Assembly: GCF_023910635.1 (NCBI RefSeq)
Contig: NZ_JAAVVZ010000006.1
Span: 124,001 to 188,000 of the forward strand
Length of the DNA: 64,000 nucleotides
Direction of reading: 5' to 3'
Source: Sphingorhabdus sp.
GTDB taxonomy: Bacteria > Pseudomonadota > Alphaproteobacteria > Sphingomonadales > Sphingomonadaceae
This document shows, one piece after another, positions 7,961-16,713 of this stretch (position 1 is its first letter; each line of letters starts with the position of its first letter). The position numbers and the translations under genes are program-made. The notes under the pieces are model-generated. The model made no database searches. It was not told the DNA's origin and saw nothing but the letters and a program-made list of their open reading frames with translations.

Positions 7961-9347
7961 GTCGGATTCCAATAGCATGTGGGGCGGCCGGTTCGGCGAA
8001 GGCCCCGGCGCAATCATGCGCGAGATAAATGCCTCCATCCCATTCGACAAGCGTCTTTGGCAAGAGGATATCGCGGGCAGCAAAGCGCATGCCGATATGT
8101 TAGCCGCAAGCGGCATCATTTCGGAGGCGGACAATGCTGCGATCCAAAAGGGGCTCGACGCGGTCCACGCCGAATATCAAGCCAATGGCGTGCCCGTTGA
8201 TCTGACGCTTGAAGATATTCACATGGTCACCGAAACGCGCCTGCGGGAGCTTATCGGCGAACCTGCCGCGCGCCTGCACACCGCCCGGTCCCGCAATGAT
8301 CAGGTCGCGACCGATTTCCGTCTGTGGGTACGCAACGCCACACAGGAAATCGATGCTGGCCTGCGCGCGTTCCAATTGGCGCTCGTCGCCCGCGCCGACG
8401 AACATGTGGGCAGCATCATGCCCGGCTTCACCCATTTGCAAGTGGCGCAGCCGGTGACGCTTGGGCATCATTTGATGGCTTATTATGAAATGGCAAAACG
8501 CGACCGCAGCCGCTTTACCGATTGCCGCCGCCGCCTGAACCTCTCGCCCTTGGGGGCCGCGGCCTTGGCGGGCACATCCTTCCCGATTGATCGCGCCGCC
8601 ACCGCCGCTGCGCTTGGTTTTGACGGTCCAATGGGTAACAGTCTGGACGCCGTATCCGACCGCGATTTCGCGTTGGAGTTTCTGACGGCGGCGGCACAAA
8701 CCGCCTTGCATCTGTCGCGTCTGGCCGAAGAAATGATTCTTTGGGCATCGCAACCCTTTGGCTTCATCGCCTTGCCCGATGCCTGGTCAACGGGCAGCTC
8801 GATCATGCCGCAAAAGCGCAACCCCGACGCGGCTGAGCTGGTGCGGGGCCATTCGGGGCGGATCATCGGGTGCATGAACAGCCTGATGATCACCATGAAG
8901 GGCCTGCCCTTGGCCTATTCCAAAGATATGCAGGACGACAAACCCCCGGTGTTTGAGGCCTATGACCTGCTCGCTTTGTCGATTGCCGCGATGACGGGCA
9001 TGGTTGCCAATGTGACGTTCAACGCAGGTCGCATGCGGGAGGTCGCAGACACCGGATTTTCCACCGCAACCGATTTGGCCGACTGGCTGGTGCGCGCATT
9101 TGCGATGCCCTTTCGTGAGGCGCACCATGTCACGGGCAGCATCGTCAAAAACTGCGAGGCACGCGGCATTGGCCTGTCGGAGATTAGCTCAGAGGATTTG
9201 GCAGCGATCAACCCGATGCTCGCAGGCTGCACTTTGCCAGACCTGTCGATTGATGGCTCCGTCGCCAGTCGCACCAGCGCTGGCGGCACCGCGCCCGTGC
9301 GTGTACAAGAAGCCATCGCTGCGGCAAAAAAGGAACTTGAGGCATGA
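7959..9347 (+). CDS. argH: Argininosuccinate lyase
   Basis: Cleaves argininosuccinate to arginine and fumarate, the last step of arginine synthesis, in the cytoplasm. The product is 462 residues and is full length for the family. It has [10 protein letters not shown] at the N-terminus, the [12 protein letters not shown] substrate loop, [11 protein letters not shown] with the catalytic histidine, and the fumarase/aspartase signature [12 protein letters not shown] near residues 282-293 with the catalytic serine. The ATG at 7959 gives [12 protein letters not shown]; the in-frame ATG at 7977 is an alternative, and no clear ribosome site decides between them. It heads a compact eight-gene run and overlaps the next gene by ATGA. 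Confidence 0.96.
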   Translation: MSDSNSMWGGRFGEGPGAIMREINASIPFDKRLWQEDIAGSKAHADMLAASGIISEADNAAIQKGLDAVHAEYQANGVPVDLTLEDIHMVTETRLRELIGEPAARLHTARSRNDQVATDFRLWVRNATQEIDAGLRAFQLALVARADEHVGSIMPGFTHLQVAQPVTLGHHLMAYYEMAKRDRSRFTDCRRRLNLSPLGAAALAGTSFPIDRAATAAALGFDGPMGNSLDAVSDRDFALEFLTAAAQTALHLSRLAEEMILWASQPFGFIALPDAWSTGSSIMPQKRNPDAAELVRGHSGRIIGCMNSLMITMKGLPLAYSKDMQDDKPPVFEAYDLLALSIAAMTGMVANVTFNAGRMREVADTGFSTATDLADWLVRAFAMPFREAHHVTGSIVKNCEARGIGLSEISSEDLAAINPMLAGCTLPDLSIDGSVASRTSAGGTAPVRVQEAIAAAKKELEA

Positions 9348-9649
9348 AATTGCAACGCGTCCTGTTAGTAATCGGCGTCGCATTGGCCGCCACCGCATGC
9401 GGTAAGGTTGGCGACCTTGAACCGCGTTCGGGCAATGCCCTTCCGCCGCAGGCTTATGGCCAGACGACCGAGCAAAGCGCGCGGATATTAACGACGCCAT
9501 CGGTGCAGGCGCGTCCCGGGCGTACCGATGAATTGCTGAAACGTTCGGAAAGGCGGGAGGATGACCCCTTTGATGTCGCACCGGGGGAGGAGCCCAAGCC
9601 CTTAAACCCCGAAGAACAAACGCCACCTGCCAAAACCGATCCCGAATAA
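9344..9649 (+). CDS. lptM: Small lipoprotein, LptM-like
   Basis: A 101-residue predicted lipoprotein. The signal [19 protein letters not shown] ends in a lipobox cysteine followed by [11 protein letters not shown], which resembles the short C-G-x-x-G-x-L-x-x-P sequence of LptM (YifL) proteins. The remainder is Pro/Glu/Arg-rich and probably disordered. LptM in enterobacteria assists maturation of the LPS translocon LptD; transfer of that role to this protein is inference. The position between argH and lysA is the usual one for this family in proteobacteria. The start overlaps the argH stop by ATGA and lysA follows after 9 nt. Confidence 0.75.
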   Translation: MKLQRVLLVIGVALAATACGKVGDLEPRSGNALPPQAYGQTTEQSARILTTPSVQARPGRTDELLKRSERREDDPFDVAPGEEPKPLNPEEQTPPAKTDPE

Positions 9650-9658
9650 GTATCCATC

Positions 9659-10921
9659 ATGAACCATTTTGATCTTATCGATGGCGTCTTGCACGCCGAA
9701 AACGTATCGCTAGCCGATATTGCGGATGCCGTTGGCACGCCCGTTTATGTCTATTCACGGGCCACATTCGAACGGCATGCAGTGGTGTTTCGTGCGGCTT
9801 TGTCAGGGCTTGATAATCCGCATTTGGCCTTTGCGGTAAAGTCGAACCCGAATCTTGCTGTGTTGAAAGTTCTCGCGCGGCAGGGCTATGGCGCCGATGT
9901 CGTTTCGGGCGGCGAAATGGACCGCGCGCTGGCCGCCGGCATGGCAGCCGAAGATATTGTCTTTTCCGGCGTTGGTAAAACCGCCGAAGAAATGACCCGC
10001 GCATTGAAGATAGGCATTGGCCAGTTCAACATTGAATCGGAAGAAGAAGGTCAGGAGCTGGCGGCGCTGGCCGCTGCGCTTGGCCTGACCGCGCAGGCCG
10101 TGCTGCGTATTAATCCCGATGTGGACGCGGGCACCCATGGCAAGATTTCAACGGGCAAAGCGGACAATAAATTTGGCGTCGGCATCCACCGCGCGCAGGG
10201 CATTTACGCACGGCTAAGCATCTTGCCGCACCTGCACATGCGCGGTGTCGCGCTGCACATTGGCAGTCAGTTAACGAGCCTTGAGCCGCTTGAAACAGCC
10301 TTTCAAAAGGTAGGCGTGCTGCTGCAGGAATTGCGTGCGGCGGGCCATGTGGTCACGCATGTGGACTTGGGCGGCGGCCTTGGCGTGCGCTACCGCGACG
10401 GCGACAATCCGCCAGACCCCGCCGAATATGGCGCGATGGTCGCGCGCGTGACCAAGGATTGGGGCGTGCGGTTGATGTTCGAACCCGGCCGCGTTATCGC
10501 TGGCAATGCAGGCGTCTTGCTGACGCGCGTCATCCGCGTGAAGCCCGGTGCGGGCAATGCGCCGTTCGTTATCGTCGATGCCGCAATGAACGATCTGGCG
10601 CGCCCCGCGCTCTATGATGCCTGGCATGATTTTGAAGCGGTTGTACCCAATGGGCACAAGATGCTGGCCAATATCGTCGGCCCGGTATGCGAAACCGGCG
10701 ACACCTTCGCCATGGGTCGTGAGATTGACCCTGTTATGGCCAATGACCTTGCCATTTTCCGCACCGCTGGCGCTTATGGTGCGACGATGGCGAGCACATA
10801 TAACAGCCGTGGACTTGTGCCCGAAGTCCTCGTCGATGGCGACAAGTTCGCGGTCGTGGCGGAACGGATTTCGCCGGAGACGATCTTGGCGGCGGAGCAT
10901 GTGCCCGACTGGCTGAAATAG
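9659..10921 (+). CDS. lysA: Diaminopimelate decarboxylase
   Basis: PLP enzyme converting meso-diaminopimelate to lysine and CO2. The 420-residue product is of family length. The PLP lysine is in FAVKSNPN (Lys61), the phosphate-binding glycine stretch in DLGGGLGVRY, EPGRVIAGNAG follows, and the catalytic cysteine lies in VGPVCETGDTF (Cys344) with the YNSRG motif near the C-terminus. It lies 9 nt after the lipoprotein gene and 9 nt before a siroheme-synthase-like gene, so it is very probably co-transcribed with them. Confidence 0.96.
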   Translation: MNHFDLIDGVLHAENVSLADIADAVGTPVYVYSRATFERHAVVFRAALSGLDNPHLAFAVKSNPNLAVLKVLARQGYGADVVSGGEMDRALAAGMAAEDIVFSGVGKTAEEMTRALKIGIGQFNIESEEEGQELAALAAALGLTAQAVLRINPDVDAGTHGKISTGKADNKFGVGIHRAQGIYARLSILPHLHMRGVALHIGSQLTSLEPLETAFQKVGVLLQELRAAGHVVTHVDLGGGLGVRYRDGDNPPDPAEYGAMVARVTKDWGVRLMFEPGRVIAGNAGVLLTRVIRVKPGAGNAPFVIVDAAMNDLARPALYDAWHDFEAVVPNGHKMLANIVGPVCETGDTFAMGREIDPVMANDLAIFRTAGAYGATMASTYNSRGLVPEVLVDGDKFAVVAERISPETILAAEHVPDWLK

Positions 10922-10930
10922 GAAATCGCG

Positions 10931-11710
10931 TTGGATCAGTTGCCGATATTTGTGAATCTGAAAGGCAGGAATGTCATTTTGGTCGGTGAAGGCGAAATGG
11001 CGGATGCCAAAAGACGCCTGATAGAACGCGCGGGCGGCATGTGTGTGGATGCGAGTCATAAGGACGCCCGGATTGCTTTTGTGGCCATCGCGGACGAAGA
11101 CGACGCTTGCGCCGCCGCCGATGATTTAAAAGCGCGCGGTTTGCTCGTCAATGTCGTGGATAGGCCTGAAAACTGCGATTTCACGACGCCAGCGATTGTG
11201 GACAGGTCGCCCGTTTTGGTGGCGGTGGGCACCGGTGGGGCGTCGGCGGGCATGGCAAAGGCCATTCGCCAGCGCATTGAAACCTTATTGCCCGAAACCT
11301 TAGGCCCGCTGGCCAATGCGATTTCGGCTGCGCGCGCAGCCATCCGCGAACGCTGGCCCGAGGGACCACAGCGCCGACGCGCGCTGGATCAAGGCTTTGC
11401 CGCAGGTGGCCTGCTGGACCCGTTTGGCAATCACGCGCCCGACACCGTCGAAGTTTGGTTGAAAGCCCCCGAAGAGCCAAAGGGCGACCGCATAATCGAA
11501 ATCGCGTTGCTGTCGGATAATCCCGATGACCTGACCTTGCTGACCGCGCGGTTATTGGGTGAGGCGGACCATGTTTTTCATGACGCCCATGTGCCAGCGG
11601 CTATCCTAAACCGTGCGCGCGCCGATGCGGTACGCCATGCAGGCCCGCCGCCCTTACCCGCGCCAGAGGGCTTGTCACTGTTCCTACGGTTGCCGTCCAC
11701 GCATGGATAG
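10931..11710 (+). CDS. Precorrin-2 dehydrogenase/sirohydrochlorin ferrochelatase-like protein (CysG N-terminal type)
   Basis: A 259-residue protein like the N-terminal half of CysG/Met8p, which oxidises precorrin-2 and inserts iron to make siroheme. It begins MDQLPIFVNLKGRNVILVGEGEMADAKRRLIERAGG: the LPIF(V/M)NL start and the Rossmann strand are typical, though the usual GGG of the nucleotide loop is GEG here, which could reduce cofactor binding. FTTPAIVDRSPVLVAVGTGGASAG follows, matching the family's TPAI..R..v.vaIsTgG.SP region. The start is TTG with AGGA 7 nt upstream. No methyltransferase domain is fused. The C-terminal 100 residues are less familiar. Confidence 0.78.
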   Translation: MDQLPIFVNLKGRNVILVGEGEMADAKRRLIERAGGMCVDASHKDARIAFVAIADEDDACAAADDLKARGLLVNVVDRPENCDFTTPAIVDRSPVLVAVGTGGASAGMAKAIRQRIETLLPETLGPLANAISAARAAIRERWPEGPQRRRALDQGFAAGGLLDPFGNHAPDTVEVWLKAPEEPKGDRIIEIALLSDNPDDLTLLTARLLGEADHVFHDAHVPAAILNRARADAVRHAGPPPLPAPEGLSLFLRLPSTHG

Positions 11711-11745
11711 GGCATGAGGTGGGCTTGAACATTATCAAGGTCGCC

Positions 11746-12555
11746 ATGTCCGCTTTTCCATCTCAAATCTGTTTCTACGGCTGCGGCAATATGGGCAGCG
11801 CAATGCTGCGCGGATGGGTGGCCGCTGGCGTGTCGCCTGACACTTTCCACGTTGTTGACCCTGTCGCCGAAAACCTGCCTGCGGGCGTTGCGGTATCGCG
11901 CGCGTCACAAGAGGTTGCGCGGCCATTTGATGTGCTCGTGTTGGGTATCAAGCCGCAGCTTTTGTCATCGCTCGCACCCGACATTGCGTCATTGCTTGCG
12001 CCCGGAGCATGGGTTATTTCGATACTCGCTGGCACCACAACGCAAACCCTGTCGGAGGCATTTCCTTCCGCGCGGATTATCCGGCTGATGCCCAATTTGG
12101 CAGCCGCTATCGGCAAATCACCCCTTGGCGTGTTTGCGCCAAATGAAACGGAATTGGTCAAGGCGGACATCGCAGCTTGGCTAACGCCTTTGGGGGCCGT
12201 CATTTGGATCGACGACGAAGCCCATATGGATGCGGTAACGGCGCTGGCGGGGTCAGGCCCAGCCTTTATCTACCGCGTCATTGATGCACTGACCAAAGGC
12301 GGGGAAGCATCAGGATTGCCGCACGCGGTGGCCGCGCAGTTGGCCATAAAGATGACCGAAGGGGCGGCGATTTTGGCCGCGACGTCCCCCGAAACGCCAA
12401 AGGCACTCGCCGCGCGCGTCACCAGTCCGGGCGGCACAACTGCCGCTGGCCTTGCGGTGCTGGATGCCGATAATGCTTTAGACAGATTGATGACGCAGAC
12501 GCTGCGCGCCGCGTGCGACCGTGGGGCAGAACTGGCAAAGGGAGACGCCAAATGA
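11746..12555 (+). CDS. proC: Pyrroline-5-carboxylate reductase
   Basis: Reduces pyrroline-5-carboxylate to proline with NAD(P)H. The product is 269 residues. The nucleotide-binding motif is FYGCGNMGSAMLRGW near the N-terminus, LGIKPQ in the middle, and the family signature is in the C-terminal half: VTALAGSGPAFIY and TSPGGTTAAGLAVL. A GTG at 11719 would add nine residues, but AAGG lies 7 nt before the ATG at 11746. The stop forms ATGA with the following amidase gene. Upstream, the siroheme-synthase-like gene ends 35 nt away. Confidence 0.94.
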   Translation: MSAFPSQICFYGCGNMGSAMLRGWVAAGVSPDTFHVVDPVAENLPAGVAVSRASQEVARPFDVLVLGIKPQLLSSLAPDIASLLAPGAWVISILAGTTTQTLSEAFPSARIIRLMPNLAAAIGKSPLGVFAPNETELVKADIAAWLTPLGAVIWIDDEAHMDAVTALAGSGPAFIYRVIDALTKGGEASGLPHAVAAQLAIKMTEGAAILAATSPETPKALAARVTSPGGTTAAGLAVLDADNALDRLMTQTLRAACDRGAELAKGDAK

Positions 12556-14156
12556 AATTGAAATTGATATTGGCCCTATCTTGCGCTTTTGCGCAACCAG
12601 CCGTTGCATCGGTCGCAATGCCGCCATCGACCGTGCAAGCGCAGGTTAATCTGGCCAAAGCAGGGTCAATTGAAAATCTGGACCTGGCGCAACTGGCGGA
12701 CGGCATTAATGATGGCGCGTTCAACAGCGAAGCGATAACCGCCGCTTACCTCGCGCGTATTGCTGCCATTGATGACAGCGGACCTATGCTGAACGCGGTC
12801 ATTGCCACATTCCCCGACGCGCTCGACCAGGCCCGCGCGATGGACGCCGAATTGCGCGCTGGCACATATCGCGGACCAATGCATGGCATCCCAATTTTGG
12901 TGAAGGACAATGTCGAGGTTGCAGGCCCGCTTCCGACAACCGCCGGATCACTGGCGCTTGCGGGCAATATCACCAACCGCGACGCGCCGCTAATTGCCCG
13001 CTTGCGCGCGGCAGGCGCCGTGATTTTGGGCAAAACCAACTTAAGCGAATGGGCCAATATCCGGTCTGACAATTCCACCAGCGGCTGGAGCGCGGTTGGT
13101 GGCCTAACCAAGAACCCGCATGCACTTGACCGCAACAGTTGCGGCTCCTCCAGCGGAAGTGGCGCGGCGATGGCAGCAGCTTTGGCGGCAGGCACGATTG
13201 GCACGGAAACCGACGGATCGATCGCTTGCCCGGCTGGCGTCAATGGCGTGGTCGGGTTCAAACCGACCGTCGGCTTGGTCTCGCGCCGTTTTGTCGTACC
13301 GATCAGCCACAGTCAGGATACCGCAGGGCCCATGACGCGTTCGGTGCGTGACGCCGCCATCATGCTGACCTTTATGGCCGGCAGCGACCCGCAAGATACA
13401 GCGACAGCAGATGCCGACCGTTGGCGCGGCAATTATGCAACCGACCTTTCGGTGAACGGCCTAAAAGCTATGCGCATTGGCGTCATCCGCGCACCCGATG
13501 CCGATGCCACCTTGTTTGACGCTGCCATTGCCAAGTTCAAGGATGGCGGGGCGGAAGTCATTCTTCTCGACACCAGCAAGATTGACCAACAAAAAATCGG
13601 ACAGGGCGAATTTAAGGTATTGCTCACAGAGCTTAAAGCCGACCTTGCGTCTTATTTGCAGGGCTTGCCCGACGGTCTGGTCCCGCACAAAACGCTCGCT
13701 GATATTATCGCGTTCAATAATGCGAACGCCGACAGGGAGTTGCAGTATTTCGGTCAAGACATATTTGAAACGGCGGATAAGGAAAAAGGGCTGGATGACC
13801 CAGCTTATCTGGAAGCCTTGGCCACGTCACGCGGGCTGGCGACTGAAGCGCTGAACCATATGTTTGCCAGCAATAAGGTCGATGTCATCATCGCGCAAAC
13901 CAACGGCGCTGCATGGGTTTCAAATTTGGGTAAGGGCGATGCCTTTTCCGGGCCAAGCGCCAGCCAGTTGCCCGCCGTTGCAGGCTTCCCGCATCTGACG
14001 GTGCCCATGGGCCTGTCTGGCGGGCTGCCGATTGGCCTCAGCTTCATTGGCCCAAAATGGCATGACCATGATGTTCTGAAAGCGGGCTTTGCGTATGCGC
14101 AGCTTTCAAAGGCGCGGGTCGCGCCTATATTCCCTGCAATGATCGCGCGTAAATAA
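12552..14156 (+). CDS. Exported amidase (amidase signature family)
   Basis: Serine amidase of 534 residues with a signal peptide (MKLKLILALSCAFAQPAVAS), so it acts outside the cytoplasm. The Ser-cisSer-Lys catalytic set is visible: ILVKDNVEV (Lys118) and the Gly/Ser-rich GSSSGSGAAMAAALAAGTIG with TDGSIACPAG after it. The C-terminal part is FPHLTVPMGLSGGLPIGLSFIGPKW, typical of AS-family enzymes. The substrate cannot be read; family members hydrolyse small amides or peptide amides. The start shares ATGA with the proC stop, which excludes the frame opening at 12513. A thioesterase gene begins 2 nt after its stop. Confidence 0.9.
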   Translation: MKLKLILALSCAFAQPAVASVAMPPSTVQAQVNLAKAGSIENLDLAQLADGINDGAFNSEAITAAYLARIAAIDDSGPMLNAVIATFPDALDQARAMDAELRAGTYRGPMHGIPILVKDNVEVAGPLPTTAGSLALAGNITNRDAPLIARLRAAGAVILGKTNLSEWANIRSDNSTSGWSAVGGLTKNPHALDRNSCGSSSGSGAAMAAALAAGTIGTETDGSIACPAGVNGVVGFKPTVGLVSRRFVVPISHSQDTAGPMTRSVRDAAIMLTFMAGSDPQDTATADADRWRGNYATDLSVNGLKAMRIGVIRAPDADATLFDAAIAKFKDGGAEVILLDTSKIDQQKIGQGEFKVLLTELKADLASYLQGLPDGLVPHKTLADIIAFNNANADRELQYFGQDIFETADKEKGLDDPAYLEALATSRGLATEALNHMFASNKVDVIIAQTNGAAWVSNLGKGDAFSGPSASQLPAVAGFPHLTVPMGLSGGLPIGLSFIGPKWHDHDVLKAGFAYAQLSKARVAPIFPAMIARK

Positions 14157-14157
14157 G

Positions 14158-14631
14158 ATGGCATTTGGCAAACCTGATCTGGGCAGCATCACGCCAAAGG
14201 GCGCTGCCTTCGACCCTGCCTTGGTTAACAAGATGATGGGTAAATTCGGCCATGGCGGATTTCTCAACATGGAATATGTTGGCCATGGCGACGACTGGGT
14301 TGAACTTGCGATTGATTGGCGCGAAGACCTTGTTGCGGACCCCGACACTGGCATATTGGCTTCTGCCGTGATCATCAGCCTTATGGATAACGCGACCAGC
14401 ATGTCGATCTGGACCAAGCTTGGTGAATTCCGTCCGCAAGTGACGATGGACCTGCGGATCGACTATCTGCGCCCCTCGCCCTCGGGTGAACGCGTTTATG
14501 GTCGGGGGATTTGCTACCATTTGACCAACAGCATCGGCTTTGTGCGTGGCTTTGCGCATAATGGAAACCCGGACGAACCCTTGGCGCATGTGACCGGCAC
14601 GTTCATCCGCATTGGGGACCGCATATCATGA
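14158..14631 (+). CDS. PaaI-type hotdog thioesterase
   Basis: A 157-residue cytoplasmic protein of the hotdog fold. The GILASAVIISLMDNATSMSI stretch corresponds to the helix carrying the catalytic acid in PaaI-like acyl-CoA thioesterases, and TMDLRIDYLRPSPSGERVYGRG is the family's beta-sheet signature. It starts immediately after the amidase stop and overlaps the next thioesterase gene by ATGA, so the two probably form a heteromer or act on related acyl-CoAs. Substrate unknown. Confidence 0.85.
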   Translation: MAFGKPDLGSITPKGAAFDPALVNKMMGKFGHGGFLNMEYVGHGDDWVELAIDWREDLVADPDTGILASAVIISLMDNATSMSIWTKLGEFRPQVTMDLRIDYLRPSPSGERVYGRGICYHLTNSIGFVRGFAHNGNPDEPLAHVTGTFIRIGDRIS

Positions 14632-15032
14632 TCGATAAGCCAGCCCTTCCGCCCTATGCCCGCGCGCTCGATATGGACATTGTCGACGAAATCCACGGCG
14701 CGCCGGTAATCGGCATGCCCTTTGCCGACCGCGTTCAGGGCCGTCCAGGCTTCCTGCATGGCGGGGCGATTTCGGGCTTGCTCGAAATTGCCGCCATCGC
14801 CGCCATTCATCAGGCGCTTAGGGCCAAAGGCAGCGATTCCAATATCAAACAGGTCAATGTCACTGTCGATTTCATGCGTGGGGGCCTAAACCAAATGACC
14901 TATGCGGTCGGCGAAGTCACACGCCTTGGCCGGACGATGGCCAATGTTGAGGCGCGGGCATGGCAGGAAGACCGGGATAAGCCCATCGCCATGGGCTATA
15001 TGCATTATCTGATTAAGGCTAGGACCGCGTAA
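14628..15032 (+). CDS. PaaI-type hotdog thioesterase
   Basis: Second hotdog protein, 134 residues. The core GRPGFLHGGAISGLLEIAAIAA contains the HGG of the PaaI family (general acid/oxyanion region) and VNVTVDFMRGG with LGRTMANVEARAW forms the sheet. It overlaps the preceding gene by ATGA and is the last gene of the argH run; the next gene lies on the other strand. The pair of adjacent, unequal thioesterases is common in sphingomonads from memory. Substrate unknown. Confidence 0.86.
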   Translation: MIDKPALPPYARALDMDIVDEIHGAPVIGMPFADRVQGRPGFLHGGAISGLLEIAAIAAIHQALRAKGSDSNIKQVNVTVDFMRGGLNQMTYAVGEVTRLGRTMANVEARAWQEDRDKPIAMGYMHYLIKARTA

Positions 15033-15047
15033 ATTCACGCTCGCGGG

Positions 15048-15560
15048 TTAAGCCTCTCCATGCGTTTCGATAAGCGCGCTGGCAATGGCCTCTTCAGGCG
15101 TTTTGTCGCCCCAGATGATGAACTGGAACACCGGATAGAAACGCTCACATTCGTCAATCGCGACGTCAATGATGGTTTGCGCCTGGTCAACACCCAACAA
15201 GCCGTTTGATGCCATCAGGCTGCCATGGCGGAACAGCAATATGCCATTGGCCGACCACATGTCAAAATGGCCAAGCCATAATTGTTCATTGATAAGACCA
15301 AGCGCTGTGTAAACACTCGCCCGCTTGTCCGTGGGCACAGTGATATCCGGCAATATGATCAGTTGAAGCGCATTATCTTCCTCACGCCAGATCGCGCGAA
15401 GCTGATAGCTGGCCCAACTGCCCTTATATTCAGCGGTGATTTCGTCTTCACCATCCAGTTCAAATGACCAGCCGCGCGCCTCAAACAAAGCCGCGAGCAT
15501 GTCTACGGGCGCGGATTCATCGCGCTCGAATTGCTCATATTGTTCGTCTGCATCGTGCAT
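15048..15560 (-). CDS. YbjN domain-containing protein
   Basis: A 170-residue protein of the YbjN family, whose fold resembles type III secretion chaperones. An acidic N-terminus (MHDADEQYEQFERDE) precedes the domain VDMLAALFEARGWSFELDGEDEITAEYKGSWASYQLRAIWREE. The C-terminus has PVFQFIIWGDKTPEEAIASALIETHGEA, typical of the alphaproteobacterial members. The function is not established; E. coli YbjN affects stress and motility. It is convergent with the second thioesterase gene, 15 nt apart. There is no signal peptide. Confidence 0.85.
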   Translation of the reverse strand: MHDADEQYEQFERDESAPVDMLAALFEARGWSFELDGEDEITAEYKGSWASYQLRAIWREEDNALQLIILPDITVPTDKRASVYTALGLINEQLWLGHFDMWSANGILLFRHGSLMASNGLLGVDQAQTIIDVAIDECERFYPVFQFIIWGDKTPEEAIASALIETHGEA

Positions 15561-15667
15561 ATTGATTGCGCCTGTCGTGTTGGTTCGAGTCTGCCCCCTG
15601 ACGGACTCGCACGCAAGGGGCTTGCGTCAACGTGCAACATTAGGCTGTGGGCCAACTGTGGAAAAGT

Positions 15668-15976
15668 TCAATATGGACCTTTTGCCGGCTTGGTCGCTGG
15701 CTTCGTCTTGGCGGCTGCTGCGCCGCCTTTTGTCTGCAAGGCCGCTTCCAAGGCGGCAACGCGCCTACCAAGGGCATCGGCTTCGGCGCGGGCATTGGCC
15801 GCGAGGGTTTTGACGGCGTCAAATTCTTCGCGTGACACAAGGTCAAGGCCGCCCGCCCATTCGCGCGCACGTTCGCGCATGCTCGCCTCGGCCTCACGGC
15901 CCATGCCCGCAACGGTTCCGGCAACGCCGTTCAAAACCTTAGCCAAATCGTCAAAAATGCGCTTTTCGCTTTGCAT
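15668..15976 (-). CDS. ubiK: UbiK-family ubiquinone biosynthesis accessory factor
   Basis: A 102-residue coiled-coil protein of the UbiK (BMFP/DUF526) family, which assists late ubiquinone synthesis. It begins MQSEKRIFDDLAKVLNGVAGTVAGMGREAEA and has the C-terminal helix SREEFDAVKTLAANARAEADALGRRVAALEA, matching the family's two-part layout, then an Ala/Lys-rich tail. A GTG at 15985 would extend it by three codons, but GGAG lies 8 nt before the ATG at 15974-15976. It sits between YbjN and TspO genes. Confidence 0.85.
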   Translation of the reverse strand: MQSEKRIFDDLAKVLNGVAGTVAGMGREAEASMRERAREWAGGLDLVSREEFDAVKTLAANARAEADALGRRVAALEAALQTKGGAAAAKTKPATKPAKGPY

Positions 15977-16012
15977 GTCATTCACTCCATTACGGTCAGG
16001 GGATGGACCAGT

Positions 16013-16564
16013 TCACCCTATTTGGGAAGTCGCGGCCGGAACGTAAAGGCTTTCCGCGTCGGGATTAAGCTGGTCGATCTGAAAATTCAGAATGGCAGCG
16101 AAACTGATCCACACCAAATACGGCACCATCAGCCACGCCGCAGCCTTGCGCACCCGCGCAAATACAAAGGTAGTGGCAATCGCTAGCCCGAGCATAAAGA
16201 GGATGATGAAAAATGCGGCTGTCACCTGATGCGCACCAAAAAATATCGGCGACCACGTGAGGTTGATCACGAATTGCGAAAGGAAAAGTGCGATTGCCAC
16301 ATTTCGGTCCCGCGCGCCGGGCGCGTTCAACACCATCGCAAATGCAAGGCCCATCATGAGATATAAAGTGGGCCAAACGACGCCGAATACCCAGCCCGGC
16401 GGCTGAATATCGGGCTTAAGCAATGTTTGGTACCATGCGTTGTCGGCCGTTGATCCCGACATAGTGCCTGAGAGAAAACCGAGAAACATGATCGTCGGGA
16501 TCACGAACAATGCCAAACGCGCCAAGGACGTGCGCGACTGCGACGAAGGTGCAAACTGGTTCAT
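16013..16564 (-). CDS. tspO: TspO/MBR family tryptophan-rich sensory protein
   Basis: Membrane protein of 183 residues with five helices, of the TspO/peripheral benzodiazepine receptor family, which binds porphyrins and related ligands. Characteristic parts are WYQTLLKPDIQPPGWVFGVVWPTLYLMMGLA (the KP..PP.W.F..VW..LY signature), LFLSQFVINLTWSPIFFG and WLMVPYLVWISFAAILNF. A frame opens at 16645, but GGAG precedes the ATG at 16562-16564 by 8 nt and the family signature begins soon after. It is followed by ubiK on the same strand 36 nt later. Confidence 0.92.
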   Translation of the reverse strand: MNQFAPSSQSRTSLARLALFVIPTIMFLGFLSGTMSGSTADNAWYQTLLKPDIQPPGWVFGVVWPTLYLMMGLAFAMVLNAPGARDRNVAIALFLSQFVINLTWSPIFFGAHQVTAAFFIILFMLGLAIATTFVFARVRKAAAWLMVPYLVWISFAAILNFQIDQLNPDAESLYVPAATSQIG

Positions 16565-16644
16565 GACGAGGCTCCGATCTTGATCATCGCGATTCGGAGG
16601 AAACGCGTTCAACCTCAACATAAGCATTGACGCCAAATAGAACA

Positions 16645-16674
16645 AGGCCGCCTACCCAGTCGGATAGACGGCCT
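16645..16674 (-). terminator. Possible terminator after the small hypothetical gene
   Basis: AGGCCG (16645-16650) pairs with CGGCCT (16669-16674), with further pairing of CTA/TAG inside. On the minus strand the hairpin is followed by TTGTTCTATTT. It would end the M16 peptidase transcript before tspO. Confidence 0.4.
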
Positions 16675-16713
16675 GGAATGTGCGTGTCAGCGCAAGACGC
16701 GCGCTGCGGCCTT

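Noticed and set aside
8100-8753. 217-codon minus-strand frame
   Set aside because: Fully inside argH on the opposite strand and without domain signals.
10271-11059. 262-codon minus-strand frame
   Set aside because: It lies wholly over lysA and the next gene, has a His/Arg-rich composition and no domain; it mirrors lysA codon bias.
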